Assembly: GCF_003473485.1 (NCBI RefSeq)
Contig: NC_053046.1
Span: 33,743,332 to 33,807,331, forward strand
DNA: 64,000 bases
DNA from: Medicago truncatula
Lineage: Eukaryota; Streptophyta; Magnoliopsida; Fabales; Fabaceae
Reading direction: 5' to 3'
Shown piece after piece: positions 1 to 11,345 of this stretch. The notes under the pieces were generated by a model, which saw only the letters and a list, made by a program, of their open reading frames with translations, had not been told where the DNA came from and made no database searches. Made by a program: the position numbers and the translations under genes. The number at the start of each line of letters is the position of its first letter. Positions within the stretch are counted from its first letter, which is position 1.

Positions 1-2665
1 TTATAGTGTCCATAGTCCTTTACATTGAGTCCTAGATACATGCTATGGTCTTGCAAGGAATTAAAAAGGGAACTAATCTACCTAAAATTATTACAAACCC
101 ATTTGATATAGAAATGAATAAAAACAAAAAAATGATGCTAAAACTATGGGATGAATGAAATATGAGATGAAATGGTTAGTATCATAAGGCATAAAAATAG
201 TAGAAAGGTAAATAAAATTGAATAGAATAGCAAGAGAGAAAAAAAAGTAATGAAATGAAATAAAGTGGCAAAATATACCTAAAATTGGTTATGATACTTA
301 GACATGCATATGACCTATAATTCCCTCATTATATCCATTTTTTGAAAGATTTGAATTTAAGCTACAATGTGAGGATCATAAGAGTACACACAAGCAAAGC
401 ATTATATCATATTCCTAGAGATATTTTCACACATTATTTCACATGCCAAAATATCATAATATGTAAAAAATGCATCAAGAACATATATGGAATTTAATGA
501 GCAAGAATTAAAAGAACAAAGTAAAGAAAATAAATGCAAAAATAAGCAAATAAATTCTAACACTTGGAGGAAAAATTAAAATGATAGGGAAATATTTTTA
601 GAAAATTTTTTAGGAGCATAAAATGCCAAGAAAGTGTAAAAAAGTATTTAAAACACAATTAAAAAGCAATTAAAAAAAGGCTCAGCAGGATTTAATCTGG
701 TCCGCTGGATGAATCCAGAGGTCCAGATCTAACTCCCAAGATCACATCACAGCCACTGGATCAAAGATCCAAGGGTCCAAAAAAGAGCACAAAAGATAGT
801 GTAAAATGCAGGAAGCACAGTGACCGTTAGATCAAAGATCTAACGGTTCAAACAGAAGATATATCATATTCCACACAAAAAATCACACACAGGATTCAAA
901 ATCAAACACACAGCAGCCATCAGATCTTGGAACAATCCAGATTTGATGTTTCACAGAGCGAGGGAACACCACAGAAGCATGCACGCGCGCGCGTGGGAAC
1001 GGAGGGAGTATATGAAGGAATTTTCACACAAAAAACACATAAACCTCTTCTCCTTCTCTCTCTAAGTCACACTTAGAGAGAGAAGCTCTCCCCTCTCTCT
1101 AAAACAGCTCGTCGGAGAAGAAGGTGGAGGAGGTGGCCGGAGCTGCTCCGGCGGCGGCGCCACCGCGTCGGAGCTTTTTTCTTTTTTTTCTTTTTCAAAA
1201 TTTTTATACCAAAAGCTTCGTCTCCTCCTCCTCTACACAAATCCGGCACTAGTTTTAGAAAGGGCTGAGAGATTTGGGCTAGATCTACGTTTTTACTTTG
1301 AAATTTTTTTCACACTTTTCGCAAAAAAAACTACGGATCTAGATATCCTTTTCTCTATAAAGTCCAAATCCGGCCTCAAAATTTCCAAAATCCGAACACA
1401 AAAGCCTAGATCTACAAATCTTTATCCGTAACAAACTTTTTCACACTTTTTTACACTATAGGCGCGCGCAAAAAATGAAGGAAAAGAGAAGAGAAATGCG
1501 ATACCTCTGTCGTAGAACGGAGAAAAATCTTCGGAAAACTTCGAATCTCCCTTTTTCCCCTCTCCGTGCGCGCGCGTTTTCTCTGTTTGTGGTTGTTTTT
1601 GCTCAAAAATCCGGTACGTTTTGGTGTTGATGTGATGATTCGCGGTGGTTTTGAGTGAATCCGGTTCGGATTTGTTGATTTTGTGGTGATTGGAGTTGAT
1701 TCTGAGCAGATCCGGTTTAGATCTGTTGATTTTGGTGATGATGTGTTCTTGGTGTTCTTCCTCTTTTTTTCTGAGATTTTTCTGTTTTGATTCTGTTATG
1801 GATGAGAGAGAGAAAACGATTCTGTTTGAGACTGATTGTGATTGATTCTGATTTTTTCTGACTGATTGTGATGGATCTGACACATTTACTATTTATAGCC
1901 TGCCATGTGTATTGGAGACCCAATGGAAAATTGACACCTGGACTGTTTTGGACTTAAGGACTAATCTGCAAAAAAGTTAATATGAGGACTAATCTGCAAT
2001 AAAAAAAGACTAAAAAAATGCAATTAAAAAAAAGTATTGGACAAAAATGCAATTTTGGAACCCTTTTGGGGGACCGAAATGTAAATAAAAAATAAAATGA
2101 ATTAAAATTGGTAATTGGTAAAAAGGTAAAGTGAAACGAAAAATAAAATCAACAAACGGACTAAAACGAAGAAATTACCGATATGAGGTATTTTAAAATA
2201 CCTCCCTGTCGGAATTTTGACAGGAAAAGACCAAAATGCCCCCTAGGGACTAAACTGACCCAAACTGACTCAAATGCAATTTTGAAATGATTTTTAAACA
2301 AAGACTCAACAATGATTTGTACAGACAAATTGAAAAGGCTCAGAGGCAAACACAGGGACTAAAATGGGTTCCACTGCAGGAAATGACCAAAATACCCTTT
2401 TGTATGATTTTTTGAAATAAAAATGTGAGAAAAGTAATGCGACGTTTCAGAGAGTTCTTAAATGACTTATAATGCAAGAAAAGACACTTTGAATAGTTTT
2501 ATGCAAGAAAATCGAGCTTGAACGTACTTTGAGACAGAGACAGTAAAATATGCAGATGAAAAGAGAGTAAAGATTCAGAGTAAAACAACAGCGAATTGAC
2601 AAATATCAGTGTTAAAAAAAAGAAATTTGAATGAGTATTTTTAGGTCCAAAATCAGGGTATAACA
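1..2665 (-). mobile_element. Large LTR / 5' region of a Ty3/gypsy-type retrotransposon, partial
   Basis: Read on the minus strand, the right end begins TGTTATACCCTGATTTTGG, an LTR start that I associate with Tat/Ogre-like Ty3/gypsy elements of legumes. About 770 bases inside there is a TATA box, followed by a long region of short repeated motifs around AACCGGAT, GC-rich proline-like triplets near 1130-1180 and CT-rich tracts near 1045-1100. No gag or pol coding region is visible inside the window, and the element continues past the left edge. The small minus-strand reading frames between 1422 and 1923 look like leader sequence rather than genes. The class assignment is family knowledge; the extent to position 1 is inference. 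Confidence 0.5.
1889..1898 (-). promoter_or_regulatory. TATA box of the LTR
   Basis: The minus strand reads CTATAAATAG about 770 bases inside the LTR start, with a repetitive leader downstream. This is the expected place for the U3 promoter of an LTR retrotransposon. Confidence 0.45.
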
Positions 2666-3325
2666 GTAGGGTATGTGTTAGAGGAAACATTTGACTTTTT
2701 GATTCATTGCATAAATATTGTATTTGGTCTATATTCTAGACAAGCTACATTAATTACGCAATGAATATAAAAAGTCAATTTTCTGCAAGTACATAGTTAT
2801 AAATAAGACCGGATGGAGTACAAATTAACTTGCAAAACTCTAGACTCCTATCTTTTATTTATTTTATTGTTCTCAAATAAGTAACGCGAGTTGCCTAATT
2901 GGAACGACAATCCATGTGGATACTCTACTCTTGTGTGATTATAATGAAATCCCTTGAAAGTGTAAGGGGACTGGACTACTTCTGGATTGTAGAATGAACC
3001 ATTATAAATTTATTTGTGTTTGCTTTCTCTCCCTCTCTATCTAAGTCAGACTCTGACCAATCCATAAACACTTTTTTTTTTTATAGAAAAAAGCCAACAC
3101 AATTCAACTATCTTTTTATGTTTTTCTCACCTACTCATAATCACTAACCGCACATCCTTCACTCCTAAACCTCCTTTTGATTTCGGATGACAAACTTTTC
3201 TCAAATTCTCCCAACTTATCCTCCCACACCCTCCTATCACGCGTCCCCAAAGAAAATCCCTTTCTCCAATTCTCTAATTTCCGATTAGCGACGCCCCTAA
3301 AGATAATCCCTTTTTCTAATTTCCA

Positions 3326-3368
<43 letters not shown>

Positions 3369-3430
3369 GTTGGTATACCTTCTACCACTAACCGCCTTGC
3401 TTGGATTGATTTCATTGTAACATGTGTTAC
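2666..3430. other. Gene-free stretch with a decayed MITE end and an (ATT)n tract
   Basis: Near 2690-2821 there is a Stowaway-like piece: inner arms with gactttttgattcattg and a right end reading ccggatggagta, while the left end is missing. The stretch 3177-3415 gives weak open frames on both strands only because of the ATT microsatellite. No gene is supported. Confidence 0.4.
3326..3368. repeat. (ATT)n microsatellite
   Basis: An uninterrupted ATT/TTA trinucleotide run of about 43 bases, translated as poly-Asn or poly-Leu in spurious frames. Confidence 0.9.
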
Positions 3431-4053
3431 TAGGGATGTTCAAATCAAAACAGATCCAAAAAAAATCGACAACCGCACAAAACTGAATAATATTGAATGT
3501 GTTTGGATGACATTTTATGAAAATCGCTCGGATTAGATCGTATTTTGGATTGATTTTCAAAACCAAACCAAACCGAACCGATACATATATTTTAATATAT
3601 ATTTCCGTTTTTATAAATATAATATATTATATTAAGCTATTATTATTTTTCTTTTTAATTCTTTTAAAATTACATTTGAGTTTAATTTAATAATTTTGTT
3701 TCTATTTCATATGTTCCAAAGATAATCAGTCATTTTTATTTCGCACTCTTAATTTTTTTATAAATCATATGTTATATTTTGTATCAAATCTATTATTTTA
3801 TCATATTTTTTTAAGATTATTATTAATAAAAAAGTTATAATTTGTATTATAAGACTGTTATTAATAAAAAAGTTATAATTTGAATATCCAAAAACCAATC
3901 TAAATTAAACCGCATTAAATTGAATCGAATCAGATCGATTTTTTAAAATTAATCATCCAAAACCGTACATAATCACATATAATTTTAACTTTGGTTCAGA
4001 TAAATTTTTGCCTCAAAAGTAAACTGATCCAAATCGGACCGCGAACACCCTTA
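3431..4053. mobile_element. hAT-like non-autonomous DNA transposon
   Basis: The left end reads TAGGGATGTTC and the right end, reverse-complemented, reads TAAGGGTGTTC. The flanks are tgtgttac (3423-3430) and cgtgttac (4054-4061), an 8-bp target duplication with one mismatch. TIR form and 8-bp duplication fit the hAT superfamily. The interior is AT-rich, with no transposase frame. Confidence 0.6.
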
Positions 4054-5556
4054 CGTGTTACAAAGGTCATTGAGACTCAATGAATCCCGTGACCTCAATG
4101 TTATCCCTATAAAATCCCACCAAGATGTTGTTTTAAAATTTTAGGAGGGACTCATGAGATCCCATTTGCTTGAATGCTTCTCTAAATATGATGTTTTTGT
4201 CGTGCTTTCTTTATCCCGTTTCTTCGGTCTTTCCCCTAAAAAAAGATTGTAAGATAGTTTATTTTTCTTGATAAATCTAATTTCTTATCGGAACAAAAAT
4301 CTTTACTTATTGCAAACAAAGTGATTACACATTTGCATCACTCTATGCGTCTGTTTGGTAGAGCGTTTTTCGCTCCCAAACCACGTTTCCGCCTCAAAAC
4401 GCGGTTTTCATCTTTTCTGTCATGTTTGGGAAAGATTAAAACTGGATCTGAAAAGTACGTTTTCTTTTCCAAACGCGGGTTGAACTGAAGCTGCAATTTC
4501 AAGCTTCTGGCTTTTTAGAATCAATTCTGCATAAGCCCCAAATTCTTTTCCAATTTTACCCCTGTTTTTCTGATGCGTTTTCCCTGCTTGGTTCTTGCTA
4601 CAGTGCCGTTTCTAGAGGTTAGGGAAGAAAGATGAATGGGCTTCTCATTGCTTCAGAAAACAGAATCCAAATAAGGCCCTTTTTTTTTTTTTTTTTTTTT
4701 TTTATAAACCCATTTGAATATCTTACAAACGTTTGTTTTCTTTTGACACCCATTATTCTTATATTATATTAAAAATAATACAATTTATAAAACAAATTTA
4801 AAAAAACTCTTATAAACAAATATCTATTTATAATGAATTCATGAATCAACAAAAATGAATTTATGATATTAGATAAGTTAAAATAATTATCAAAAATGAA
4901 AATGATATTAGTTTTAATTACAATTACAAGGATAATTTGGTCATTTTACATTCAAAATTAATTTTGATTCAAACTATCCAAACAACATCAACTCATAAGA
5001 ATCACTTTTAAACAAGTGTATCCAAACATAATCAATTCACCTCAAACTCACTTTTAACCAAAATCAATTCTCTCAAACTCAATTCTAATCAAAATCAATT
5101 CTCGCCACCGCCATACCAAACACACACTATATACATTTCCTCATCAGAGTCTTTACCTATTGAATACAACTCATTCATTCACTACAAAAGTATAAACTAT
5201 GCAGGCTCCTGTTGCATTTGCTTAGAGAAATTTTTTAATTTAAAACTTGTAACATTTTATTTGCGATCTACACAGTAACAAAATATATTAAATTATTTTG
5301 CTTTTGCTTTGATTTATATAAAAAATGATATTTAAGTTCAAAACCTTAAAACATGAAAGTTGTTACTTTGGATCCAAAAAATGGAAAGAAAATATTATTC
5401 AAAATCTAAAAAATGCAAGAGAATATTACTGATAAAAATCTCAAAATATCAAAAACCTTTAAATGATATTTTAAAGACCTAGACCTCGAAAAAGACCTAG
5501 ACACTGTGGATGACCTTGACCATAAGTAAGAAAACATTAATTGAAAAAAGTCCATT
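4054..5556. other. Gene-free repeat-rich stretch
   Basis: Contains a MITE-like block around 4345-4680 with degenerate ends (tctgtttggtag and ccaaataaggcc), a poly-T run at about 4681-4702, and an AT-rich block near 4930-5120 in which aaaatcaattctc-like words recur. I see no gene. Confidence 0.4.
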
Positions 5557-5572
5557 AACTCCATAATTAAAT
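5557..5572 (+). repeat. 16-bp direct repeat, left copy
   Basis: Reads aactccataattaaat, identical to 6141-6156, which lies across the stop codon of the neighbouring acyl-CoA ligase gene. The 568-bp interval between the copies consists almost entirely of two MITEs. Confidence 0.8.
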
Positions 5573-5573
5573 A

Positions 5574-5718
5574 CTCCCTCCGGTCCTTGTTATAAGAAAA
5601 TTGACTTTTTTGATTCATTGTGGAAGTGATGTATCTAGTCTATATTTACAATAAGATACATTAATTATTCTATGAACTTAAAATGTTAACTTTTTCTTAT
5701 AATAAGGACTGGAGGGAG
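5574..5718. mobile_element. Stowaway-type MITE
   Basis: Terminal inverted repeats begin CTCCCTCCGGTCCTTGTTAT on the left and end ATAATAAGGACTGGAGGGAG on the right. The element is flanked by TA on both sides (5572-5573 and 5719-5720), the Tc1/mariner target duplication. Length is 145 bp with no coding capacity. Confidence 0.85.
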
Positions 5719-5733
5719 TACAGTTTTAGAAAA

Positions 5734-6132
5734 GGCAAATTTTACCGCACACCCAACATATTTGAGTGTACCGGTACATCAAACTCTTAAGTTTATAGTT
5801 AAATGAGTTATTTTTTGAAGAAAAATATTATTTTTTATCATTTATAATTATAATGATTAAATTATCTTATTCACCAAAAGCATCAACAAATTAAAATTGA
5901 AATTTTATCGCTCATAATAGAGAACTTTGATTATTTTATACGATAATATGTAAAAAAAACTCATTATGATTCAAATAAACAATGAATAATATGTTTTTCT
6001 TATGAAATGATATTTTCTGAGATATAAATGCCGACAAATAACTATTTATTTCATAAAATTGATTATTAATGTATAAATTTAGGAAGCGAGTACCGATACA
6101 CCTTAATTTATGAGTGTACCATAGAAGTTCCC
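5734..6132. mobile_element. About 400-bp TIR element, copy A
   Basis: Matches 17470-17880 along its length in the same orientation. Terminal parts carry ggtacac-type words in inverted orientation (right end gtgtaccatagaagttccc). AT-rich interior without coding capacity, so a non-autonomous DNA element of uncertain superfamily. It ends only 18 bp from the stop codon of the adjacent ligase gene. Confidence 0.6.
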
Positions 6133-6150
6133 TTCAAAAAAACTCCATAA

Positions 6151-7842
6151 TTAAATGCGACTAATAAGACGCGGCGGCGGTGGTAAGGACAACGATCCCA
6201 TCTTCTTAGCAACCTTTCTAAGCACATGTTTTTGAACCTTTCCGGTTGATGTCTTTGGCAATTCCTTCATAAACACAATTGTTTTAGGCATCATAAAATG
6301 CGGCAACTTCTCTTTACAAAACTCCTTAATCTCATTATCAGTCGGAATATCATTCTTCTTCAATTCATCTTTCAAACTCACAAACCCACACGGCGTCTCC
6401 CCCCAAAAATCATCTGGTCTCGCCACCACCGCCGCCTCCTTAACCGCCGAATGCATATACAAAACCCCCTCAACCTCCACACTACTCATATTCTCTCCGC
6501 CACTTATTATCAAATCTTTTGACCTATCTTTAATCTCCAAATACCCATCCTCATGCATAACCGCAACATCACCCGTATAAAACCAACCATTCTTTTTGAT
6601 ACACTGCGATGTGGCAATCTCATCTTTAAAATAACCTAACATAACACATGCACCTTTTACAACGATCTCACCAACGGTTACACCATCATTCTTCACACTT
6701 TCACCAGTGGGTCCCACCACATCAACCTCCGCCACCCCCACCTTCCTCACACCTTGCCTCGCCTTCATCCTCGCCTTCTCCGTTGCCGGAAACCTATCCC
6801 ATTCTCTCTTCCAAGCACACGACACAATCACCCCAATCACCTCCGTCATTCCAAATCCATGACTAACCTCAAACCCTAACCTCTCCGCACGTGTGAGAAT
6901 CGCCGTTGGAGGTGACGATCCTCCCGTTAAAACATGAACCGGTTTTTTTAACGGTTCAGTTTTGTTGAAGTTTGACAGCATGTTAAGAACAACCGGTGCA
7001 GCACACATGTGTGTTACACCATGAGATTCAATCAAAGTATAGATCGTCGGCGCGTCTGTCCTACGCGTGCAGATATTAATTCCTCCAACTGCAGCCATTG
7101 CCCACGGGTAGCTCCATCCATTAGAATGAAACATCGGTAATGTCCACAAGAAAACCGGTTGAACCGGAACTGACCAGTCAATGAGAGAATCAAGAGAAAC
7201 AATGAACGTTGCTCTGTGACAATGCACTACACCTTTCGGAGACGACGTCGTTCCGGAGGTGTAGTTTAACGTAATTGGATCCCACTCTGAGTCAGGTCGG
7301 ATCCATTTGAAATATGGATCACCCTTTGCTACAAGACCCTCATAGGTGTTGATAATGTTTACGTTTTTTGGAAGTGGAGGAATCTGGTGCGGTGCTAGGG
7401 TTTCATCCATTATGAGGACGAGCTTAGGTTGTTGGATGTTTGTTGGGAATAAAGAGAGAGCATTGAGGGTAAGAGAAAGAGAGAGAATGTCAACAAAAAT
7501 GAGTTTTGATTCACTGTGGATGAGAAGAACGGAGAGGGTTTTGTGGTCAAGTCGGAAGTTGAGGTTATTGAGAATGGCGCCGGACATTGGAACGGAGAAA
7601 TGAAGCTCGTACATGGCCGGAGTGTTGGGGGAAAGGACGGAGACGACATCGCCTTTTTGGATGCCGAGGGAAGAAAGTGATGAAGCAAGTTGAAGACATC
7701 TTTTGTGGGTTTGAGACCAAGTGAATGAGGTATTGTTGTATATGATTGAAATGGAGTTGCCATAGACAGTGGCTGCTCTTTCTAAGAAGGTGAGTGGGGT
7801 TAGAGCCGTTGAATTTGCTTGGTTTCTGGTTAACTGGTTCAT
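6151..7842 (-). CDS. Acyl-activating enzyme / acyl-CoA ligase, copy 1 (peroxisomal, SRI end)
   Basis: An intronless 563-residue member of the ANL (AMP-binding) superfamily, closest in character to plant AAE and carboxyl-CoA ligases. These activate a carboxylic acid with ATP to an acyl-AMP and then transfer it to CoA. Visible motifs are the P-loop YTSGTTSSPKG (194-204), the region with HGFGMTEVIG (328-337), YTGD (422-425), the hinge KDRSKDLIISGGEN, and the catalytic lysine region PKTSTGK (Lys about 534). The C-terminal SRI is a plausible plant PTS1, so a peroxisomal matrix location is inferred. Full length for the family. It is the inverted near-twin of the gene at 14156-15847 but has Phe instead of Tyr in the A5 motif and Val-Ile after Thr-Glu. 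Substrate unknown. Confidence 0.93.
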   Translation of the reverse strand: MNQLTRNQANSTALTPLTFLERAATVYGNSISIIYNNTSFTWSQTHKRCLQLASSLSSLGIQKGDVVSVLSPNTPAMYELHFSVPMSGAILNNLNFRLDHKTLSVLLIHSESKLIFVDILSLSLTLNALSLFPTNIQQPKLVLIMDETLAPHQIPPLPKNVNIINTYEGLVAKGDPYFKWIRPDSEWDPITLNYTSGTTSSPKGVVHCHRATFIVSLDSLIDWSVPVQPVFLWTLPMFHSNGWSYPWAMAAVGGINICTRRTDAPTIYTLIESHGVTHMCAAPVVLNMLSNFNKTEPLKKPVHVLTGGSSPPTAILTRAERLGFEVSHGFGMTEVIGVIVSCAWKREWDRFPATEKARMKARQGVRKVGVAEVDVVGPTGESVKNDGVTVGEIVVKGACVMLGYFKDEIATSQCIKKNGWFYTGDVAVMHEDGYLEIKDRSKDLIISGGENMSSVEVEGVLYMHSAVKEAAVVARPDDFWGETPCGFVSLKDELKKNDIPTDNEIKEFCKEKLPHFMMPKTIVFMKELPKTSTGKVQKHVLRKVAKKMGSLSLPPPPRLISRI

Positions 7843-7918
7843 TGTATATTAAGAGTTTTTCTTGTTCTACTAGTTAGAGATTAGTATAGTACTGCATATT
7901 GTAGTGAGTCATTAGTGT

Positions 7919-7928
7919 GTTTAAATAA
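7919..7928 (-). promoter_or_regulatory. TATA-like box of acyl-CoA ligase copy 1
   Basis: The minus strand reads TTATTTAAAC about 77 bases before the start codon. The leader that follows resembles the one upstream of copy 2 (GACTCA..GCAGT..TACTAA words in the same order), so the duplication includes the core promoter. Confidence 0.5.
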
Positions 7929-7929
7929 T

Positions 7930-8863
7930 AACACAAGGACTCAAAAGAAGTGTTTACCCTTACATTAGTTAATCTTAAGCTGTTTTCAAAAACTAACAAA
8001 TCATCAAATTTAATATTATTATTCTATTTTAAGTTGATATCTTTTTTGAGTCAATTCCTTAAAAAAAAAAATCTTTTTTGACTAGATTGAATTAAATTCT
8101 TAATGTGTTGACAAATAATCTTTTTTTTTTTTTTTTTTTACAAAACCAGCAACTTATTAGTAAACAGCTAAGTCTAGCAGCTAAATCAGCGGAAAAATAA
8201 ACTAAATAGCTAACCTGGGCCATTAAAAAAAGAAAAATAAGCTAAGTTCATAAAAAAAAAAAAAAAAATTGGAAAGAAAGCTAAGTTGGTAAATGCATAT
8301 TTTCTTTCATGAAATGATACCAATTAAATAAAAGTTATTCGTTCTTCGGTGAAATGGTTAGGGTCGTATCTAAGGCAGAAGAGGACGATTATATTAGGTA
8401 TTAAAAAGTACGTCTAAAATTTGGGCCCCAAAAAAGTAGTCAGATTGTTGAAATCATTGGTAAAATTACACATAAAATTGTGTAAGGGTTACCTAAAATT
8501 ATAACATAAAGGATGAAAATGTTACCTAAAATTAAGTTAAGGGACTAATTGTGTAATTTTGCCTTAATTTTATATTTTTGAGTACAAAATTCACATTTAA
8601 ATAACCATATTTAATCGACTTTAGTAGTTTTTCACATATTTTAATTTTATTTTGGGTTGTTTCACATTTTATAATAGGGTTTCAAACTATATGTTAATGA
8701 AATTGTGAAAAAAAATAGAGAAAAATATGTATTCAAAATTTGATTATATTAAAATGAATCCGCAATGCTATTTTTCTTTGAAGTGTGCTAGATTATTTTT
8801 TTCCTAGATTATTAGAAATATATAAAAAAATTATTGAGGGACTAAAGCGTTGGTTTTAACTTA
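7930..8863. other. Gene-free AT-rich stretch
   Basis: Contains poly-T and poly-A runs near 8120-8140 and 8255-8268, and AT-rich sequence without coding structure on either strand. Confidence 0.4.
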
Positions 8864-9053
8864 AGAGGGGAGGGAAATATAATTCAAGCTTCTCTCAAGG
8901 GAGGGGAGTGAAATATTTTCTAATATGTTTTGAATAAGAGGGGAGAGGAGTGTATATTTTAATATAAAAGGGGAGGAGAGTGTAATTCAAGCATCTTTGA
9001 CAGAAGGGGGGGTGTAATTTAAGCATCTTTGAGGGGAGGGGAGTGTAATTTAC
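8864..9053 (+). repeat. Degenerate G-rich tandem repeat, about six units
   Basis: Units of about 27-38 bases start with gaggggagggg-like blocks followed by tgtaattcaagcatctttga-like sequence (for example near 8864, 8899, 8938, 8969, 9004 and 9031). The G blocks sit regularly on the plus strand in otherwise AT-rich DNA. Confidence 0.65.
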
Positions 9054-9842
9054 TCTTCTCTTAATTATGTCGATGAATATTGAATTTGAAAAATAAAATT
9101 CGAAGTTAAACTTATTGAGAAACTATTTGAGATCGTCAATTTCATAATGTTGGGAAATATAATAGAACACATTGATGTAGACAAAATTATTAACGACTTT
9201 ACATTTAAAATTACTCTGAATTATTTTGCATGAGAAATATAATAGAACACAATGTTTTTCTACTAAGTTTTGTGTTTTTATAAGATTAATTTTTAACATG
9301 ATAAATACTATCTTCTTCAAACTGATTATTTTCACATTTTGGGAATTCAATATTTTCATATACGTTATGACCCAAATTGCAGATTCGTCTTAGGCCACAA
9401 AAATTTTCAAAAAATAGGTCTGGAAATGGTAAGAGACTTTTTTTAACTTAATCAGATGTCGTCGATTCAAATCTAATTATAGAAGTGCAACTGATTTGAA
9501 GAATTAGTCTTTGTAGTTGCGCCCAAAAATACCCAATTCGCATAAAGAATAATATAAATATAATTAAGTATCCTCTAAGTTAATCACATTTAATATTACT
9601 ATTCTAAGAAATCCATTTCAATTCAATTTTTTTGACTAAATCTAAATTATTAATTCTTTTTTTAGATTCATTAAATTATTGATGTATGTAGTCTATATTA
9701 TAAATCAGATATATTAATTATTAAAAAAGTTATGCTTATATAAGTTTGGAAGGAGTATCTTTCTTCGAATTAAATATATTTAATTAATATTTTTAATTTC
9801 ATTAATCTCTTAATGAATTATTATAGTTAGTTTTTTTTTTTT
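9054..9842. other. Gene-free stretch, decayed MITE fragment
   Basis: AT-rich. Near 9640-9760 a Stowaway-like internal sequence ends ggaaggagta, with its left TIR lost. A cattcaaatct-like box near 9465 hints at an old SINE, but not securely. Confidence 0.35.
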
Positions 9843-10369
9843 GGGTCAAATAGCAGTTTTGGTCCTTTTAGTTTGACAAAATTCACAAGTTAGTCATTTA
9901 AGTTTCAAAAGTTTTAAATAGGTCATTTTAGTTGATAAACTATTTCACTGTTACCCATATTCGTTTAATTAATGTTGATATGGCCGTTAAGTTGCTGCCT
10001 TAGATCAAAACGCTACATTTTAAAGGCTCCAGTGTGTCAAAACTCTGCATTTAATGGTCACAAATAATAATTTATATGGCTAAAAAGACAGTTCTTGTTG
10101 TCAATAGTTGCCTTTTTAGCCCTATAAATGATCTTTTGTGACCATTAAACGTAGCGTTTTGACTACTTGGAGCATTAGAAACACATCGTTTCGATCCAAG
10201 TTAGTAATTTAACGGCCACATCAATATCAGTTAAACGGAGACTGACAACAATGGTAACAGTGAAATAGTTTATCGACTAAAAGGACCTATTTGAAATTTT
10301 TAAAACTTAAAAGACTAATTTGAGAATTCGGTCAAACGAAAAGGACTAAAAGTGGTATTTAATTTGACC
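9843..10369. mobile_element. Foldback-like element with about 235-bp inverted arms
   Basis: The left arm starts gggtcaaatagcag..ttttggtcctttt and the right arm, reverse-complemented, starts ggtcaaattaaatacc..ttagtcctttt. The arms (about 9843-10075 and 10132-10369) align along their length, sharing gataaactatttcactgttac, ggccgttaa and aatggtcacaaa. No transposase frame. Long inverted arms fit Mutator-like non-autonomous elements or foldback transposons; I cannot see a convincing target duplication. Confidence 0.7.
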
Positions 10370-10435
10370 TTTATTTTTTTACAAATAGTTAATGGTATGT
10401 TAGTAAATGCATTTCCTATTTACATAAAATCAAGT

Positions 10436-10530
10436 GTCTCTGTAAACTTAACTCAGTTGATAAAGACAATACATAATATATACAAGGTCCGTCAGATTTC
10501 AATCCAGAGAGAAGAGAAGAGACATCATTC
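10436..10530 (+). mobile_element. tRNA-like SINE fragment
   Basis: A box-A-like CTTAACTCAGTTGATAAAGA and a weak box-B-like agatttcaatcc lie at tRNA spacing, resembling the better preserved SINE at 56112. Tail and target duplication are not evident. Confidence 0.4.
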
Positions 10531-10787
10531 ATAGAAAGAAACGAGACAAAGCACTTGTAGAGAGAGTACAAAGGGTTTGTGTGGGATTTCGGTAAATATT
10601 TATCATAAGCAAGATTAGTTATATAATTTCACCTATATAAGAAAATATTTTATTTTTTTGAGCGGGCACCTTTGTCCATTCTACTAAATGCTTCTCAACC
10701 GTGTGATGTTAACATGCTATGAAATTTAAAAAAAAAAATAAAAAAAATAAAAAAAATAAAAAAATATATATATATTAGGAGAATAGA

Positions 10788-10852
10788 GATGAAGGAGAGA
10801 AAGAGAAGAAAAGGAGAGAGGGAGAGAGGGGGAGAGAGAGGGAGAGAGAGTA
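10788..10852 (+). repeat. GA-rich low-complexity tract
   Basis: A purine-only run of gagaga, aggaga and gggaga words directly before the LTR-like block. Confidence 0.8.
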
Positions 10853-11149
10853 TTGCATGTTGGAACATGTGTTGAAATTGAGTTAAAAAGACTAATCACA
10901 AATTCCCATGTTGGGTAGAACTAGTGTTGTGTGAATTGAAAAAAGTGGAAGTACCACATCGGATGGAACACACACATTAGTAGTGTTTATATAGTGGGGG
11001 TGTACCTCTAAGAGGTACATAGTTATGTGAATGAAGTAAGTACTAGAGAAAAAATATATATTGATATATATTTTATTATTTGGAAATGATAAATTAAATA
11101 ATTAATTTAATCATTATTAGATAGTAAGTGTTTTCTTAGTCCCCAAATT

Positions 11150-11345
11150 TTCCTAAAATATTTTGGAGCGCAATCTAGAATATTTTGGAACACAATCTGA
11201 AATATTTGGGTAGGCAATCTAATATATTTTAATACATGAAATATATTTTGATACTCAATAATTTATTTCTGTATTGAATAATATATTTTTGTTCTCAATA
11301 TGATATATTTTGAGACTCAATTTGAGATATTTTTGTACTAGATCT
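11150..11345 (+). repeat. Degenerate tandem repeat 1 (atattttg..caatct)
   Basis: Seven or more diverged units built on aatattttggaacacaatct, spacing about 24-28 bases. Confidence 0.65.

Noticed and set aside
1422-1923. Minus-strand frames of 153 and 68 residues near the left end
   Set aside because: They consist of repeated short motifs in the leader of an LTR element, with no recognisable domain and a TATA box just upstream; better explained as non-coding leader.
3131-3536. Open frames on both strands with poly-Asn or poly-Leu
   Set aside because: Created by the (ATT)n microsatellite; no other coding signal.
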